This document shows, piece by piece, positions 21,719 through 33,200 of a DNA stretch of 64,000 nucleotides. Below the pieces are notes generated by a model. The model saw nothing but the letters and a program-made list of their open reading frames with translations. It was not told the origin of the DNA and did no database searches. Position numbers and translations under genes: made by a program. The DNA lies in NCBI GenBank assembly GCA_010015745.1, contig ML978254.1, positions 1-64,000 of the forward strand. The letters run 5' to 3'. Source of the DNA: Setomelanomma holmii (lineage: Eukaryota > Ascomycota > Dothideomycetes > Pleosporales > Phaeosphaeriaceae). Each line of letters starts with the position of its first letter. Positions within the stretch are counted from its first letter, which is position 1.

Positions 21719-23443
21719 ATGGGCTCGGAATCAGAGAAGCACGAGCCGCCCGCGGCGTCGAATACGAGTGACTCGGATGTTGAGATCAATTCAACAGCGG
21801 TCAACGAGAAAAGACTGCTGCGGAAATTGGATTTGCGGCTGCTGCCTGCGGTCTCGATCCTCTATCTCTTGTCATTCCTCGATCGTAGCAATGGTACGTT
21901 GTTGTTTATTAAATTAATGGTATCCATACTGATATTTTCAGTCGCCAATGCGCGCATCGAAGGTCTCACCACCGACCTGAAGATGACTGGCAACCAGTAC
22001 CTCACTGGCCTCACACTCTACTTCCTTGGTTACGTCTTGTTCGAACTGCCGTGCAACATTATCCTCAAGCGAACCACACCCAAGTTCTGGTTACCGACAT
22101 TGACCATAGCATGGGGTATCGTCGCGACTCTCATGGGCGTGACGCAGAATCTGGCTGGATTTTTTGCAGTACGATTCTTGTAAGGGCACGCAGTCGTTGA
22201 TCATAGTTTTGAGCTGACTTGACCAGTCTTGGTGTTGCAGAGTCGGGACTTTTTCCAGGAGTGGTGTATTATCTATCGATGTGGTGAGTGACCGCGTACG
22301 ATTCGGATGCGAGGCATACACTGACGTCGGGAACCAGGTATAAGCGCGATGAGAGACAATACAGGATATCTCTGTTCTTTAGCTGTGCTAGTTTAGCGGG
22401 TGCCTTTGGTGGTATCTTAGCGTGGGGCATCGCACATATGAGGAATGTCGGTGGCTACAGCGGGTGGAGATGGATCTTTATTCTGGTAAGTCTGTCTTAG
22501 GCTAGTCATCCTGTCAGCTAATGCCCCTCACAGGAAGGTATACTCACTATTATCATTGCCACTGGCGCATACTGGTTCATCTCGAACTACCCCGGCACAG
22601 TAAACTGGCTTTCTAAGGATGAGCGGGCCTTTGTCCAAGCCCGGCTGAGGGCCGACAGCGACAACACCAACGACGAGCAATTCCGTTGGGCTGATGTCTG
22701 GATCGCATGCAAAGACATCAAGGTGTGGCTGTACGGGCTGGGCTTCCACACCATGAGCCTTCCTTTGTACACCCTGTCACTCTTTCTGGTACGGTTCCCT
22801 CCTCGCAAAGCATTTTACCTGCATACTTATATACACCTAGCCAACCATTATCCGTGACATGGGCTATTCGAGCGCGCAAAGTCAGCTTCTGACCATTCCT
22901 CCGTATGCTCTTGCGACTTTGTTTACGATAGTCTGGGCTATCCTATCCGAGCGCTACAAACGTCGAGCGCTCTTCATCGTTATAACCTCATCCGTGGCCA
23001 TCATCGGGTATATCATTCTGCTGGCCAATACGAATCCGAAAGCTCGACCCGGCGTCTCCTACCTTGGGACGTTTTTCGCTGCCGTTGGGATCTATCCCTC
23101 CGTCGCCCTTATGCTATCCTGGCCCGCTATCAATGTGTCCGGCCAAACGAAACGAGCAACAGCGAATGCCATGCAGATCTCGATTGGCAACCTAGGTGCC
23201 GTCCTTGGAACGCAACTTTATCGACCGAACACTGGCCCGAGATATGTTCTTGGCCATTCCTTCGCTCTAGGGTACTTGTGTATGAACATTGTCGTGGTAA
23301 GCACGTTGTGGTTCATTCTGAACAAGGAGAACAAGGACAAGGAGCAGCATATCGTTGAACATCCTGAGACGCGTGGATTCCATGACAGTGATGAAGACTT
23401 GAGGCTAGGAGACCGGCATCCTAGGTGGAAGTTCCAGGCTTGA
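21719..23443 (+). CDS. MFS permease, Dal5/allantoate (anion:cation symporter) type
   Basis: Six exons (21719-21893, 21942-22179, 22227-22283, 22338-22485, 22534-22788, 22841-23443) join in frame to 491 residues; the introns are 47-54 nt. The start MGSESEKHEPP gives the usual short cytoplasmic N-terminus. Family signatures are LDLRLLPAVSILYLLSFLDRSN in helix 1, LFELPCNIILKRTTPKFWLP, VRFFLGVAESGLFPGVVYYLSMWYKRDER, and SGWRWIFILEG before helix 6. Members import allantoate, nicotinate, biotin-type or other organic anions by proton symport; the substrate here is unknown. Sharing a region with a regulator and a monooxygenase suggests uptake of an aromatic or heterocyclic acid. Confidence 0.9.
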
Positions 23444-23839
23444 AGCCAGTATGGAGTGCGAAGAAGACGTCAGATAAGCTGCGTGAATTGCAGAAGGTAG
23501 TTGGACAGTACAGCTGAGGTTAATCTAGAGGATCTCGTAGTGCAACCATTTGGAAGAAAACGAGATCAAGGGTATATTTGCGCATGCATGTCGTAAGTGT
23601 TCATACATTACGCGGCCTGGAAGAACACAGTTCGCGACGCAAATCGCAGTAATTGGTCGCGTGCGAGCAGAGAAGGGTTTGCCAGGCCGTCTCACTACGC
23701 TACGCCCCGTTTCCAAAGCTAACGGTGCGTCTGATGCCAAGAATGGATAATTGTCGATTGCCGCAACGTTGCTTGGCCCAAGATCTCGACATGAAGCAAT
23801 AGCTGATATCGTTCAAGCACTGTGTGTAAATCGGACTTC
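23444..23839. other. Intergenic, between MFS gene and transposon
   Basis: 396 bp holding the 3' end of the permease gene and the insertion site of the third transposon. Nothing else is seen. Confidence 0.4.
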
Positions 23840-23974
23840 ACTAACGTGTTCCACCACTCCTCGGCCCGAACCACTTCTTGGCCCACCCCACCAAACCGCG
23901 TGCTGCTCCTTGTACAATTACTCTACAACCACATGATGAAATTGTCTGAAACTTTGACAATGGATAGACTATAT

Positions 23975-25600
23975 TTATCTACATTGAGTCCTATTGTGAC
24001 CTTGTACATGGCATTTGCTGCACATTGGTGGTGCTCTAGTGCGCACCTGCAAGGTCACTGCTTGGTCACTCTGCTGGACACCTATTNNNNNNNNNNNNNN
24101 NNNNNNNNNNNNNNNNNNNNNNNNNNNNNNNNNNNNNNNNNNNNNNNNNNNNNNNNNNNNNNNNNNNNNNNNNNNNNNNNNNNNNNNNNNNNNNNNNNNN
24201 NNNNNNNNNNNNNNNNNNNNNNNNNNNNNNNNNNNNNNNNNNNNNNNNNNNNNNNNNNNNNNNNNNNNNNNNNNNNNNNNNNNNNNNNNNNGTCGCTGGA
24301 GTAGACCTCGTACAAGACGAGCCTGCTGCTCAAGCTGAGTAGTTGTCCGTGGAGTCTCTGCTGTCCAGACAGCTTCGTTATGTGCTGTCCTTGGTGGAGA
24401 CGGCGTTCTGACTACAGTAAGGTTAGAAAGGACGCGTTCTGGACATGATGGGATGAGCCCTGTCGCCTCAAAACCAGCCTGGATGTTGCTCTTTGACAGG
24501 ACTGTTGGTCTAATCTTCTGGTATATCCACAAGAAGTCAAGCTTGTCGACATGAAAGACGCCTTGGCGGGCAAGCTCAGACACCTCATGCCTATACGCCA
24601 CCTTGAGAGGAGAGAAGCAGCTGACATCAAGAGGCTGAAGAAGGTGTGAGGTGTGAGGAGGCATACAGAGACTGATAATCTTGTTTTCTGTACAGAACTG
24701 ATCAAATTCTGGTGTAGCGTGGCTGCTGTGCGCATCAAGGACAAGTAGTCTGTAGGCTCCTGTTGTACGAGACTCTGTATGTCTGTTGAAGTGCTTGACC
24801 CAGTCAACACCAAGCTCATCAGTTGTCCAGCAATTGTCGCTGACAGCGACTGCCCAGTCTGAAGGTAGATCGCGATACCAGCTAGCTTGGTGGAGCTTCC
24901 CAGACAGGATCACAAAGGGTGGAAGACACTAGCTAGATGGGTTGATACACTCGATAGCTGTCACCCACTCTCTATTGCCTGGCTATACAATAGTAGCTCG
25001 ACCGATCGTGTCAGAGCTAGTGACGACCTTAGACGTTCCAGCGACTCCCATCATGAACCCAGTTTTGTCAAAGTTATACACATCCTCTGAGAGGACGCCC
25101 CACCTCTGGCGTGTGTCCTCTACAAGCTTGAACCACGCGCTGATCTTAACAGGATCCTCACATCTTGCTCTCTGTGAGTGGAACTTCCTGTTCCACTTTG
25201 TCTGGAGTTCTGCCTGCTTCTTGACAAAGCGTGTCACCCAGTTCTTGCCTACAGGTGGGAGAGGAGGATTTTGGCCGTGTGCAGCAAGTAAAGCGTCTGC
25301 CATTTGTCGTACGTCAATGATATAAGGAGGAAATCCACAGCAGTTAAGGTCAAGGATCCACTAAACGAGAGACTGCTTTTCAACAGAGGAGAGCTTGCGC
25401 TTCTTTTAGTTAAAGGCTTGAATAGTAGAGATGCATTGGAGGCTGCAGCAGAGCGTAGTTCTAGAGATATCATATAAGAAGGCAGCTTTACGTTGGCTTT
25501 TAACAAGTTTATCTTGAACAGAACGAGTTGCAAGAAGAATACGAGCACCTTTTTGGGATAATTGAGAGCGTGGTGGTGGCTCCATTGGTGGCTGAATACA
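23975..25600 (-). pseudogene. Pogo-type transposase, nearly intact, a few stops
   Basis: Read right to left: HTH_psq-like segment (KSQRKAAFLYDISRTTL), KKRKLSSVEKQSLV-stop-WILDLN, the Tc5-type DNA-binding part (VGKNWVTRFVKKQAELQ), YNFDKTGFMMGV, LGVDWVKHFNRH, LLVLDAHSSHATPEFD, TSHLLQPLDVSCFSPLK, then the C-terminal zinc knuckle CSKCHVQGHNRTQC ending at 23975. DDE residues are intact. Visible stops are TAG codons in place of CAG (for example before PGNREWV near 24980 and before WILDLN near 25360). RIP-like damage is light, so this looks like the youngest of the three copies. The run of Ns removes part of the C-terminal half. Confidence 0.82.
24087..24291. other. Assembly gap (205 Ns)
   Basis: All bases are n. 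The gap lies inside the transposase near its C-terminus, as expected where a multi-copy repeat blocked assembly. Confidence 0.99.
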
Positions 25601-25922
25601 AGGAGCAGCACGCGTTTTGGTGGGCCAAGGAGTGGTTCGGGCCGAGGAGTGGTGGAACACGTTAAGCACATGGCGCTCGCTTAATCAGCGGATTGAACCA
25701 ATCAGCATTGTGCGCGCGTCATGCAATGCAAGGGATCTCGACCCCGCAGCCTGCAGCGCTAGCCTACCTGAACCCTCGTGCTCAGGAAACGTCTGAGACT
25801 CGAGGAGAAGTGCACTGCTTCGCGATCCTCTTGCCTTACCGCTACATAAATCATCCATCGTCAACTGCCGGGTGCCTACCGGAGCTCGTTCCAAACCACA
25901 CGGCACAAGGTGGCGTGCAACC

Positions 25923-27839
25923 ATGACGTCTTATTTTGATCTCCCGCCTCAGCAGCAGGCCAGGGCTGCGAGTATAGGAGCAGTGTCTGAGGAAGAGAAG
26001 AAGCAGCTGGGCCGGATGAGCCTGCTATCGCCGGCGGTCACACAATTGCTCGAAGATTTGGGCCAAGAGCGATCCGATAGCGACGACGAAGAAGGTAGTC
26101 TATCCGAGGACGACCACACTAAGCAGCACGCCGAGCTTACCAAGAAGAGCGAGCTGGAAAAGGCACACCAGGGTCAGCATCCCAACACTCATAAACCAGT
26201 AAAAAGTTCTTTGTCGCCCAACAAAGGCGATCGATCTCCACAAAAGAAGTCAGCCCACGTTCGGTTGTCTCCGGCACGAGCCGGCGGAGGAGGGTCCGCA
26301 AAGCCTAAGCAACCTCACATGGCTCGATTTCACTCCCTTAGAAGTATGCTTTTTTCCTCAACTATCGAAGGGAAGATAAGGACGATGAGTAAAGAGGAGT
26401 GCGATCAGGAAGAGGCTACAGCACGAACATGGAAGAGCCAGCATGAGGAAAGGCAGATGTACGCCAGACCAAAGACGCCAGAAAAAGATGACCAGGCGGA
26501 AGACGGGCTGGGCTCGAGAATAAAGACCAAAATCAGACGGATGACTAGCAAAGAGGTGCCAACTATGGAGTCCTTGAAGGAGGATGGCCCTGCACACGAC
26601 TTCAGTGACCACGGGTCGACAGCAAGCTCAGATTATGAGCAAGAGCCTCAGTACAGGTGGAAGCCACGCGAAGCCGACGAAGAAAGTATAGATCATTCGG
26701 ACGTAGAAGAGTTGGTACGCTGGGTGAGCAGACGGGATCCACCCAGCGATGGCGAGGCCAGGATGAAAAATCCAGTCATACTAGAGCCTCAGAATGACAG
26801 TGACCACGAGAGTCTCGGGCACTCGGATGTAGACGAGCTGGTACGATTCGCGAGTCGAAAGTCGACAGGGCCAGCGGTCAAGCAGGATCATCACACTGGT
26901 TATAGTGACGCCTCCACCGAATCAGATTCCGAAATGGCCAAGGAACAAGACTCGTCAGATGAAGAGGATGCAGATGACCTAGTGCGTTGGATCTCACACC
27001 GTGATGGGCCAGTTGCAGGCCCGATCCGCCGGAGGAAAGAGGACGATGCTGAAAGTACGAAAGCTGAAAGTCATATCAGCTACGACTCAGATGTGCCGGA
27101 GCTTGGCCGGTGGATCAAGCGACACGATGGCACAAGCGGCGAGTCTGGCGGCACCTCACCTGTACAAGACCTCTTGGAAGAGCCAGAACGAGGACGGCCA
27201 CGGAGTCGGGATGGTCCATCTCCATCCAGACCGCATCAGAAGGGACACCTTACTCACAACGACGTCGATGAGCTTGTCAGATGGGTATCGCGTACGGACT
27301 CAAAACAGTCTGCGTCACCATATCATGATCAGGAAGGGAAAGATCTGCATCACAATGAGGACAAAAACAAACAACAGCTCGGCATGACCATGGTCCACGG
27401 CAGCCTTTCACACAGTGACGTCAAAGATCTCCTCGAGCACGTAAGGTCAAAATCGAAGCATTATGGACAAGAGTCCACGAACTTGCAACAGCAACCAGAA
27501 CAAAAGAGGCAGCAGGTCGGCATGACAGTCGACAAAGGCAGCCTCTCCCATGGCGACATTACAGAGTTGATAGAACACGTCCGCACTCCCGGTATCACTG
27601 TCCCCGGTTCTGAGCCAGCCGTAGAGATGTCTTCGAGTGCCCGGCCTGGTGAAGCGGAGTCGGGTGACTTACTGAAACTCAGGTCTGACGGTCCTGAAAC
27701 TACCGAGTTGTCTGTGAAAGAACATCTGCAAGAGAGTCGCGGGGCATCTTTGCACGGAAAGAGTACCAGGGAAGAGAGACGGAGTATCGGGGAAGATGAT
27801 GTCGACGACCTTGTGAAGTGGATTAGCCGGAAGCGTTGA
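25923..27839 (+). CDS. Disordered protein with eight DVxELVRW motifs
   Basis: Single-exon gene of 638 residues. The ATG at 25923 has a good context (CAACCATGA), and the upstream in-frame codons have no ATG. The protein is acidic and Ser/Asp/Lys-rich. Conserved-looking short segments occur near the N-terminus (FDLPPQQQARAASIGAVSEE) and at 133-160 (MARFHSLRSMLFSSTIEGKI). From residue 258 a 15-residue motif recurs at about 258, 300, 347, 388, 445, 497, 542 and 624. The consensus is roughly [HE]xDV[DE][ED]LVRW[VI]SRxD; copies 6 and 7 have EHV instead of RWV, and the last copy ends the protein. The motif should form a short amphipathic helix, so a multivalent scaffold or tether is plausible. I do not recognise the family. 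Confidence 0.85.
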   Translation: MTSYFDLPPQQQARAASIGAVSEEEKKQLGRMSLLSPAVTQLLEDLGQERSDSDDEEGSLSEDDHTKQHAELTKKSELEKAHQGQHPNTHKPVKSSLSPNKGDRSPQKKSAHVRLSPARAGGGGSAKPKQPHMARFHSLRSMLFSSTIEGKIRTMSKEECDQEEATARTWKSQHEERQMYARPKTPEKDDQAEDGLGSRIKTKIRRMTSKEVPTMESLKEDGPAHDFSDHGSTASSDYEQEPQYRWKPREADEESIDHSDVEELVRWVSRRDPPSDGEARMKNPVILEPQNDSDHESLGHSDVDELVRFASRKSTGPAVKQDHHTGYSDASTESDSEMAKEQDSSDEEDADDLVRWISHRDGPVAGPIRRRKEDDAESTKAESHISYDSDVPELGRWIKRHDGTSGESGGTSPVQDLLEEPERGRPRSRDGPSPSRPHQKGHLTHNDVDELVRWVSRTDSKQSASPYHDQEGKDLHHNEDKNKQQLGMTMVHGSLSHSDVKDLLEHVRSKSKHYGQESTNLQQQPEQKRQQVGMTVDKGSLSHGDITELIEHVRTPGITVPGSEPAVEMSSSARPGEAESGDLLKLRSDGPETTELSVKEHLQESRGASLHGKSTREERRSIGEDDVDDLVKWISRKR

Positions 27840-28228
27840 GCTACTTGAATGATAATCTTAGGGCGGCTGAAGAGAGTAGCCATGAGATGTTGGATTGTAT
27901 GATCAATATTTTTAATTGTAGCGATTGAGCGACTGTTGTCCTTTGATGAAGTTCTGCAAATATCGGACAATGGATCTTCTCCAGTTTTGTATCGACCCAA
28001 AATCAACACAAGTGCTCAGAAATCGCATATGGACCCGAGCATCGGCGATTATGATTGGTTCGTTGAACGTAATGAGATGTTGACACGTTCATTCACGACT
28101 TAGGTCCTATCTTGACGTCAAGTCAGTCTAATTCGTCATAAATTTTCAATATTTCGCAGCTTGGTCGTACTCAGGTGCTTCCAAAACCTCTCGCGCATAA
28201 TCCAAGAAGCTTCTAACTTTTGCGGAAC
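27840..28228. other. Intergenic, convergent 3' ends
   Basis: 389 bp between the + strand repeat-motif gene and the minus-strand dehydrogenase remnant; AT-rich and without a supported frame. Confidence 0.4.
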
Positions 28229-29700
28229 TTACAACTTCGCTTTCCCACCTTCAGCCTCCAGTCTGAACACCTTATCGGGATTAAATATTCCCCTCTCATC
28301 CAAACTCCACTTCACAACCCTCATGACCTCGACTCCATCCACGCCAACCTCATCTTCCAACGCATCCCTCAGCTTCAGGCCCACGCCATGCTCACCCGTC
28401 ACCGTACCCTCGAGATTCAAATCTAACCTTGCTACCTTCCTCAGCACCTCATCCAGCACCTCATCCACGGCTGGTTTGTCCTCGGCAGGACATATGATAC
28501 TGCTGTGCACATTACCGTCGCCAACGTGTCCAACGTTCGCGCAGAACCAGTCGTTATTTCCCGCATCGTTTGCGTCTTTGATCAGCTTTTGCGTTCCTTC
28601 TACCAGCTTTGCAAGGGTTGAGATTGGGATCGCGCAGTCCGAGTGCATGAAGAGATCGCTCGGCTGCTTCTTCATGTGTACGAGTGCAGTGCCCATACAC
28701 TTCCTTGCGCCCACAGCACTTTGATTCTCTCTGCGTCGTTGGTGACTTCGAATGTCTTCGCTTTTTGGTCTTCGCAGGTTTGTCGAACCAGATTGATTTG
28801 GTCCTGAGCGACTTGCATACTCGGGCCCGCAATCTTGAAGAACAGGGTCGGTGTTTCGGGGAAGTGCTGAGCTGCAAGTTCCGAATAGTTGACAAAAAGC
28901 ATTTGTGGCCCGTCGGCAAGCCCCAGTGCTTCAAGCTAATGTCCTGACTTCTGTAGCGCAACAACAATATTGACGCCCTGCTGGAATGTGTCGAATGTTG
29001 CAATACCAACGTGAAGATTCTTGAGCAGCGTGACAAGCCGCAATACTGCTTCCGTCACCAGACCCAACGTGCCCTCATAGCCGATGATGAGGTGCGTGTG
29101 ATCGTACCCGGCAGCTGACTTGCTCGGTCGATTGTGCGTCTTCACAAGTCTCCCATCCGCCAGAACGACGGTAAGCGAGACAACCCACTCCTTCATTGTG
29201 CCGTAACGATACGCATTCGTGCCAGAACAGGACATGGCAATCATACCGCCAATGCTTGCGCCCGGCGCTGGATCAACCGGGAACAACAAGCCTGTATCTT
29301 TGATATGCTCATTGAGTTCGACCCAGCCGATACCGGGTTGGACGATGACATCCATGTCATCCTCGTTGAACCTTACATATTTCTTCATTCTCTCAAAACT
29401 TATGCAGATGCCTCCTCGTGTGGATATCAAGGCGCCGCCAAAGCTGGTTCCAGCACCAAAGCTTGAAACGGCAATCCGTCGCTGATGATATGCCTTGAGA
29501 ATCGTCGAAGTCTGCTGAGTACTTTCTGGAAAGAACACGACTAGAGGTAGTTCTGCTGGTGATGCAGGCGAGTGTGGCGTGTTGGCTTTCTTGTCGCGTA
29601 CATCTTGATCTCTCGAATGTGCGATGCCGTGCTTCGTAAGGTCAGATGTGAGATCATGGATAGATTGAGGGGAATGGTTGTATGTGTAGCTGGACGACAT
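28229..29700 (-). pseudogene. D-lactate dehydrogenase (FAD-linked, DLD type), two lesions
   Basis: About 490 residues, starting at the ATG at 29700. The N-terminal FAD-binding (PCMH) domain is clear: PLVVFFPESTQQTSTIL, SFGAGTSFGGAL, DVIVQPGIGWVELNEHI, FPVDPAPGASIGGMIA, and IGYEGTLGLVTEAVLRL. The C-terminal FAD-oxidase domain has FCANVGHVGDGNVHS and GTVTGEHGVGLKL, which carry the metal/substrate His residues. The enzyme family oxidises D-lactate to pyruvate, passing electrons to cytochrome c. Two breaks are seen: a TAG at 28936-28938 (probably from CAG) and a one-base loss at 28710 inside LWGARKCMGTALV (a G run). There is no long mitochondrial presequence. The C-terminus is AKL, a peroxisomal PTS1-like tripeptide. 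Either a pseudogene or two assembly errors. Confidence 0.85.
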
Positions 29701-30264
29701 GACTTTTGGACCTTCCACGTGTGCACACTGAGAACTGGTGAGTTGGAAGGTGCGCAGTCTTAGGTAAGAACTACCAAAGCACGAGTCGGCGGCACTAGCC
29801 CGACGGAATGATTCCGAGCTCTTCGACCTTCACCAACCGTACCTGGCCTGCTTGATCCGACACGGCAGCTCGAGGCCAGTGTAGGGAAGATTATGCATTC
29901 TGATCGCGGACTCGAATGGAACGCAGTTAACTTGTTACCAATGGCTGTTGAAAGAGCTATTCGATTCAAACTGCTCTGCTGGGACGCCAAGCAAATTATA
30001 TATACAGTGCTAGGACATCATAAACCATGAAAATGATATATGAAATGAACTGGCTCTTGATAATACGAATGCAAAGCATCCAAATGGGGTATTGAGAAGT
30101 CATCAACCGCTGCAAAACTCTTTCTATGCAAAGCACATCTCGACTCCAGAGCAATCTTCGCTAGGAGCATTTTCCCCCGGTATCCATCAATATGTCAAGG
30201 ACTGAAGCGTATACGATATGATAGAAGTTATTAGAGAGGGTATCGAAGGAATGAAAATTCGTGA
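29701..30264. other. Intergenic
   Basis: 564 bp between the dehydrogenase start and the 3' end of the next minus-strand gene. No supported frame or regulatory motif. Confidence 0.4.
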
Positions 30265-33200
30265 TCAAGGCAAATCTCCATACGTCTTCTTCGATCGCCA
30301 GAACTTCCGGCTCTTCTTCTCCTCTTCCTTCTTTCCACTCGCTGGGGCCATCATAGGCGGTTCTGGTGGCCCTGAGTTTCGCAGAAATTCGGCAAGATCG
30401 CTTGTGGAGGTCTTCCCAGCGCGCACATCACCAACGGCAGGCGCCCTAGCCTGCAACCGAGGCTTGTAGGCACGAGGAGCATCAGACGCAACAGAAGTCG
30501 ACGAGAGGGCGCCGAACTGAGATTGACCGTTGCGGGTAGCAGTATGTGTAGATGACAACGTGGAGTTTGAGGCGTTTGCGCGAGCCTTTGCTGCTGCAAT
30601 GGTTTCTGGGCTGAGCATGAATGGCTGTGGCTTGTTGGTAGTTGGGGGATCCATGCCATTCAAGAAGTCCATCAAGCTCTCTTGCCGCGGGGCCGGCGCC
30701 TGTGGTTGACTGGATGGTGGGAGCGCGGTCAGTTGGTCTCCATCCTCGTCGTCTGACAGATCAATGGCATACGGATCCTTAATGCGTCGTCGGGTCTTTG
30801 TGATATGGGGTTCAGCGTTAGATGCCATATTGCCACTCAGCTTCTGAGGTGTGTTTGAATAAGCGGGCTGGACGACCTTTGGCTCGGGAATAAGACCAGT
30901 CCGTGAATTGATCGTCTGCGCAGAGTGCTTCGAGTCGAGTGTTGAGGCTGTCGAGCCATATGCAGACTCCACGTTGCTACCACCGAGCATCGTGTCGAAC
31001 TGATCAGAGTCTACAGTGGTCCGGAAGGGCGCCACAGATCGCGGTATCCTGGGTTGGCCGACGTTTGAGCTAGGTGGTCCTTGACGAATGAAGTCTATCA
31101 AGTCATCGTTGCCACTACTGAGTCCTGCTGGGCTGCGAGGCTCCATGTTGATGCGCGGCTTGGCCGAAGGACCGTCCATGCTGCGCACGCCGTTCTGTTT
31201 GGTGGAGACCTTCCGTCCGAGGGAGGACGTGGAGTTGTTGGCAGATTTCGGACCGTTGCCGCTAATATTGACGAACGGCTGCACAGGCTTCTCTTGTCCA
31301 GGTGAAGGACCAGTGGATCGGATGAAGTCAGCGAAGTCACGCATAGACTCGTTGTCGATGCGTGGCTCCCTTGCGAGTGGTCGAGTGACAACCTTTCTGC
31401 TGGGCGAAGATTTTGGTTGAGCGGCGACAGGACCTTTGCCTCGCGAAGTTGACCTGTTGGGCAGGTTGCCAGTGCCAAACGAGTTGTCCCGATCGGCGTT
31501 CACACGAGGATGGACGGTGACGTTAGAAGTAGTCGGTCGGCTAGGTTCAACTTTACGTTGAATAGGCGATTCCTGGCGGTGTTGGTCAGTCCCCTGATAG
31601 CTGCAGAAGTACAAATGAACTCACGTCAATGTCGCGCACGGTTTGTGGTGTTAGTGTGAACTTTACTGTCTCTTCACCCTTTACTAACGAATCAAACTGG
31701 CGCTCGCGGTCCTCTTCCGACATGCGACTGCGCAGCACCTGCGAGCGCTGACTCGCCTCTGAGTCTCGACCACTATGCTTGGCAGTAAAACTGCTAGATT
31801 TTTTACCTAAAGATGAGGAGGACGCCACTCGCTGAACACCAGATTTCTCAGAGGAAGGTGAGCCACCTGGCGCTCCACGCAGTGACTGCTTGGACTCCTC
31901 TGACGACTTGCGCTGCACCTGGCGATCAACTACCGTGATAGGAACGTCGCGATGTGGATGAGTCGGGCTGCGCTGTGGAGTGGTGGGCCTGCGTGCTTGC
32001 TCTGGAGGAGTTCTTTGTCTGTCATTGTTGGTATCTACCTCCTTCAGCGATGGTAGCGATGCGCCACGCGACTTCGGTGGCGGTGCATCTTCTCTGCGAG
32101 GTGCGCTGGTGACATTTGCATACTGGTTCGATGGAGTGGCATAGTCTTCGCCGGACAGGTCTCGCTTGTGCAGGTCCTTTCGCGCAATGGAGCGCTCGGG
32201 AATGATTGGCCTTACCTCAGGCGAAGGAGTGTTGCGAACAGAAATTGACGCGGGCGCAGTCTGGCGTGGCTGCACCTCGACGTATCCTCCATGTGCGGCC
32301 GTCTTGCCTCTCTCTGCGAATGCGTCTGCTGGAGGTGTGGGTGAAGATCGAATAGGAATATCAGACGTCCTGGCGATGCCGATGGCGTGATGTTCAGCTT
32401 CGTCATCAGTGGAGTGGTCGTCGAGGTAGGAGCGACCCTCAGGCTGCTGCAAAGCCTTCGGGGTCGGCACAGGCGTGGTTGCTGAACGCAGGCTCGAGCT
32501 GCGCGTTGAGAAGGTGCGAACAATGCCTGGGGGTCCGGTCTTCTCCACCGACATCCTCTTGGAATTCATAATCTTGGGCTCGCTGTCGTAGCCACCTGCA
32601 CTGGGCATCTCCGCCTCCTCTTCTTCCTTCTTAGGGACCTCGGTGGCGATGGGGTCGACAGTGCTCATGCGGAAGCCCATGCCCGTTGAGGCAGCAAAGG
32701 CCATCATGTCAGCATCTGCTTCTTGGGGCGACTCGCTCGCTTCCTGCTCTTCCTGCTCGTCCTGGACAGGCAGGTCAGGCTGCTCCTCGGCGGCCACGTA
32801 CGATCTGCGCTTGTTGGCATACTCCATGGGTGTCTGGAAGGGTGTCTCTGGCTCAGCAGCACTTTCCACCACCTCTTTCGTCGAGAACAGCGGCGCCACC
32901 GTGAAGGGAGAGGCGACTGGTGGAGGCATGGAGAGCGGTCGGTCGCGTGTGGTCCTTTGTAGTCGTGTCTCAGCTGGTGCCGGCAAAATCACACTCGAGG
33001 GCCGTCGAGCGCTCGGCACGGGTGTTTGCATGCCGGAGCTCTCGTCGTCTGTCTCGAACGTATTTGCCAGCCCTGGCACCTCAATCTCGCTGACATCGTT
33101 GCTGCCCATTGGGAGCGGTATGTTGGCGGCGATGTCGGTCTCGGTGGGCGTGTGCTCGGGGATGGGAGAGTGCTCGCCGCGCAGAGACCCGTCGACCGTG

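Larger units (their letters stand above)
23840..25664 (-). mobile_element. Pogo/Fot1-like DNA transposon, third subfamily
   Basis: The inverted ends start TAACGTGTTCCACCACTCCT (23840) and finish with the complement at 25664, matching over about 75 bp with a few gaps. TA at both tips fits the target duplication. The transposase is on the minus strand. The ends share only TAACGT with the other two elements here, so this is a different subfamily. The element sits 259 bp upstream of the start of the repeat-motif gene at 25923. About 205 bases are unknown (Ns). Confidence 0.88.

Noticed and set aside
12852..23443. Secondary-metabolite gene cluster
   Set aside because: No PKS, NRPS, terpene or other backbone enzyme is present in or near the region.
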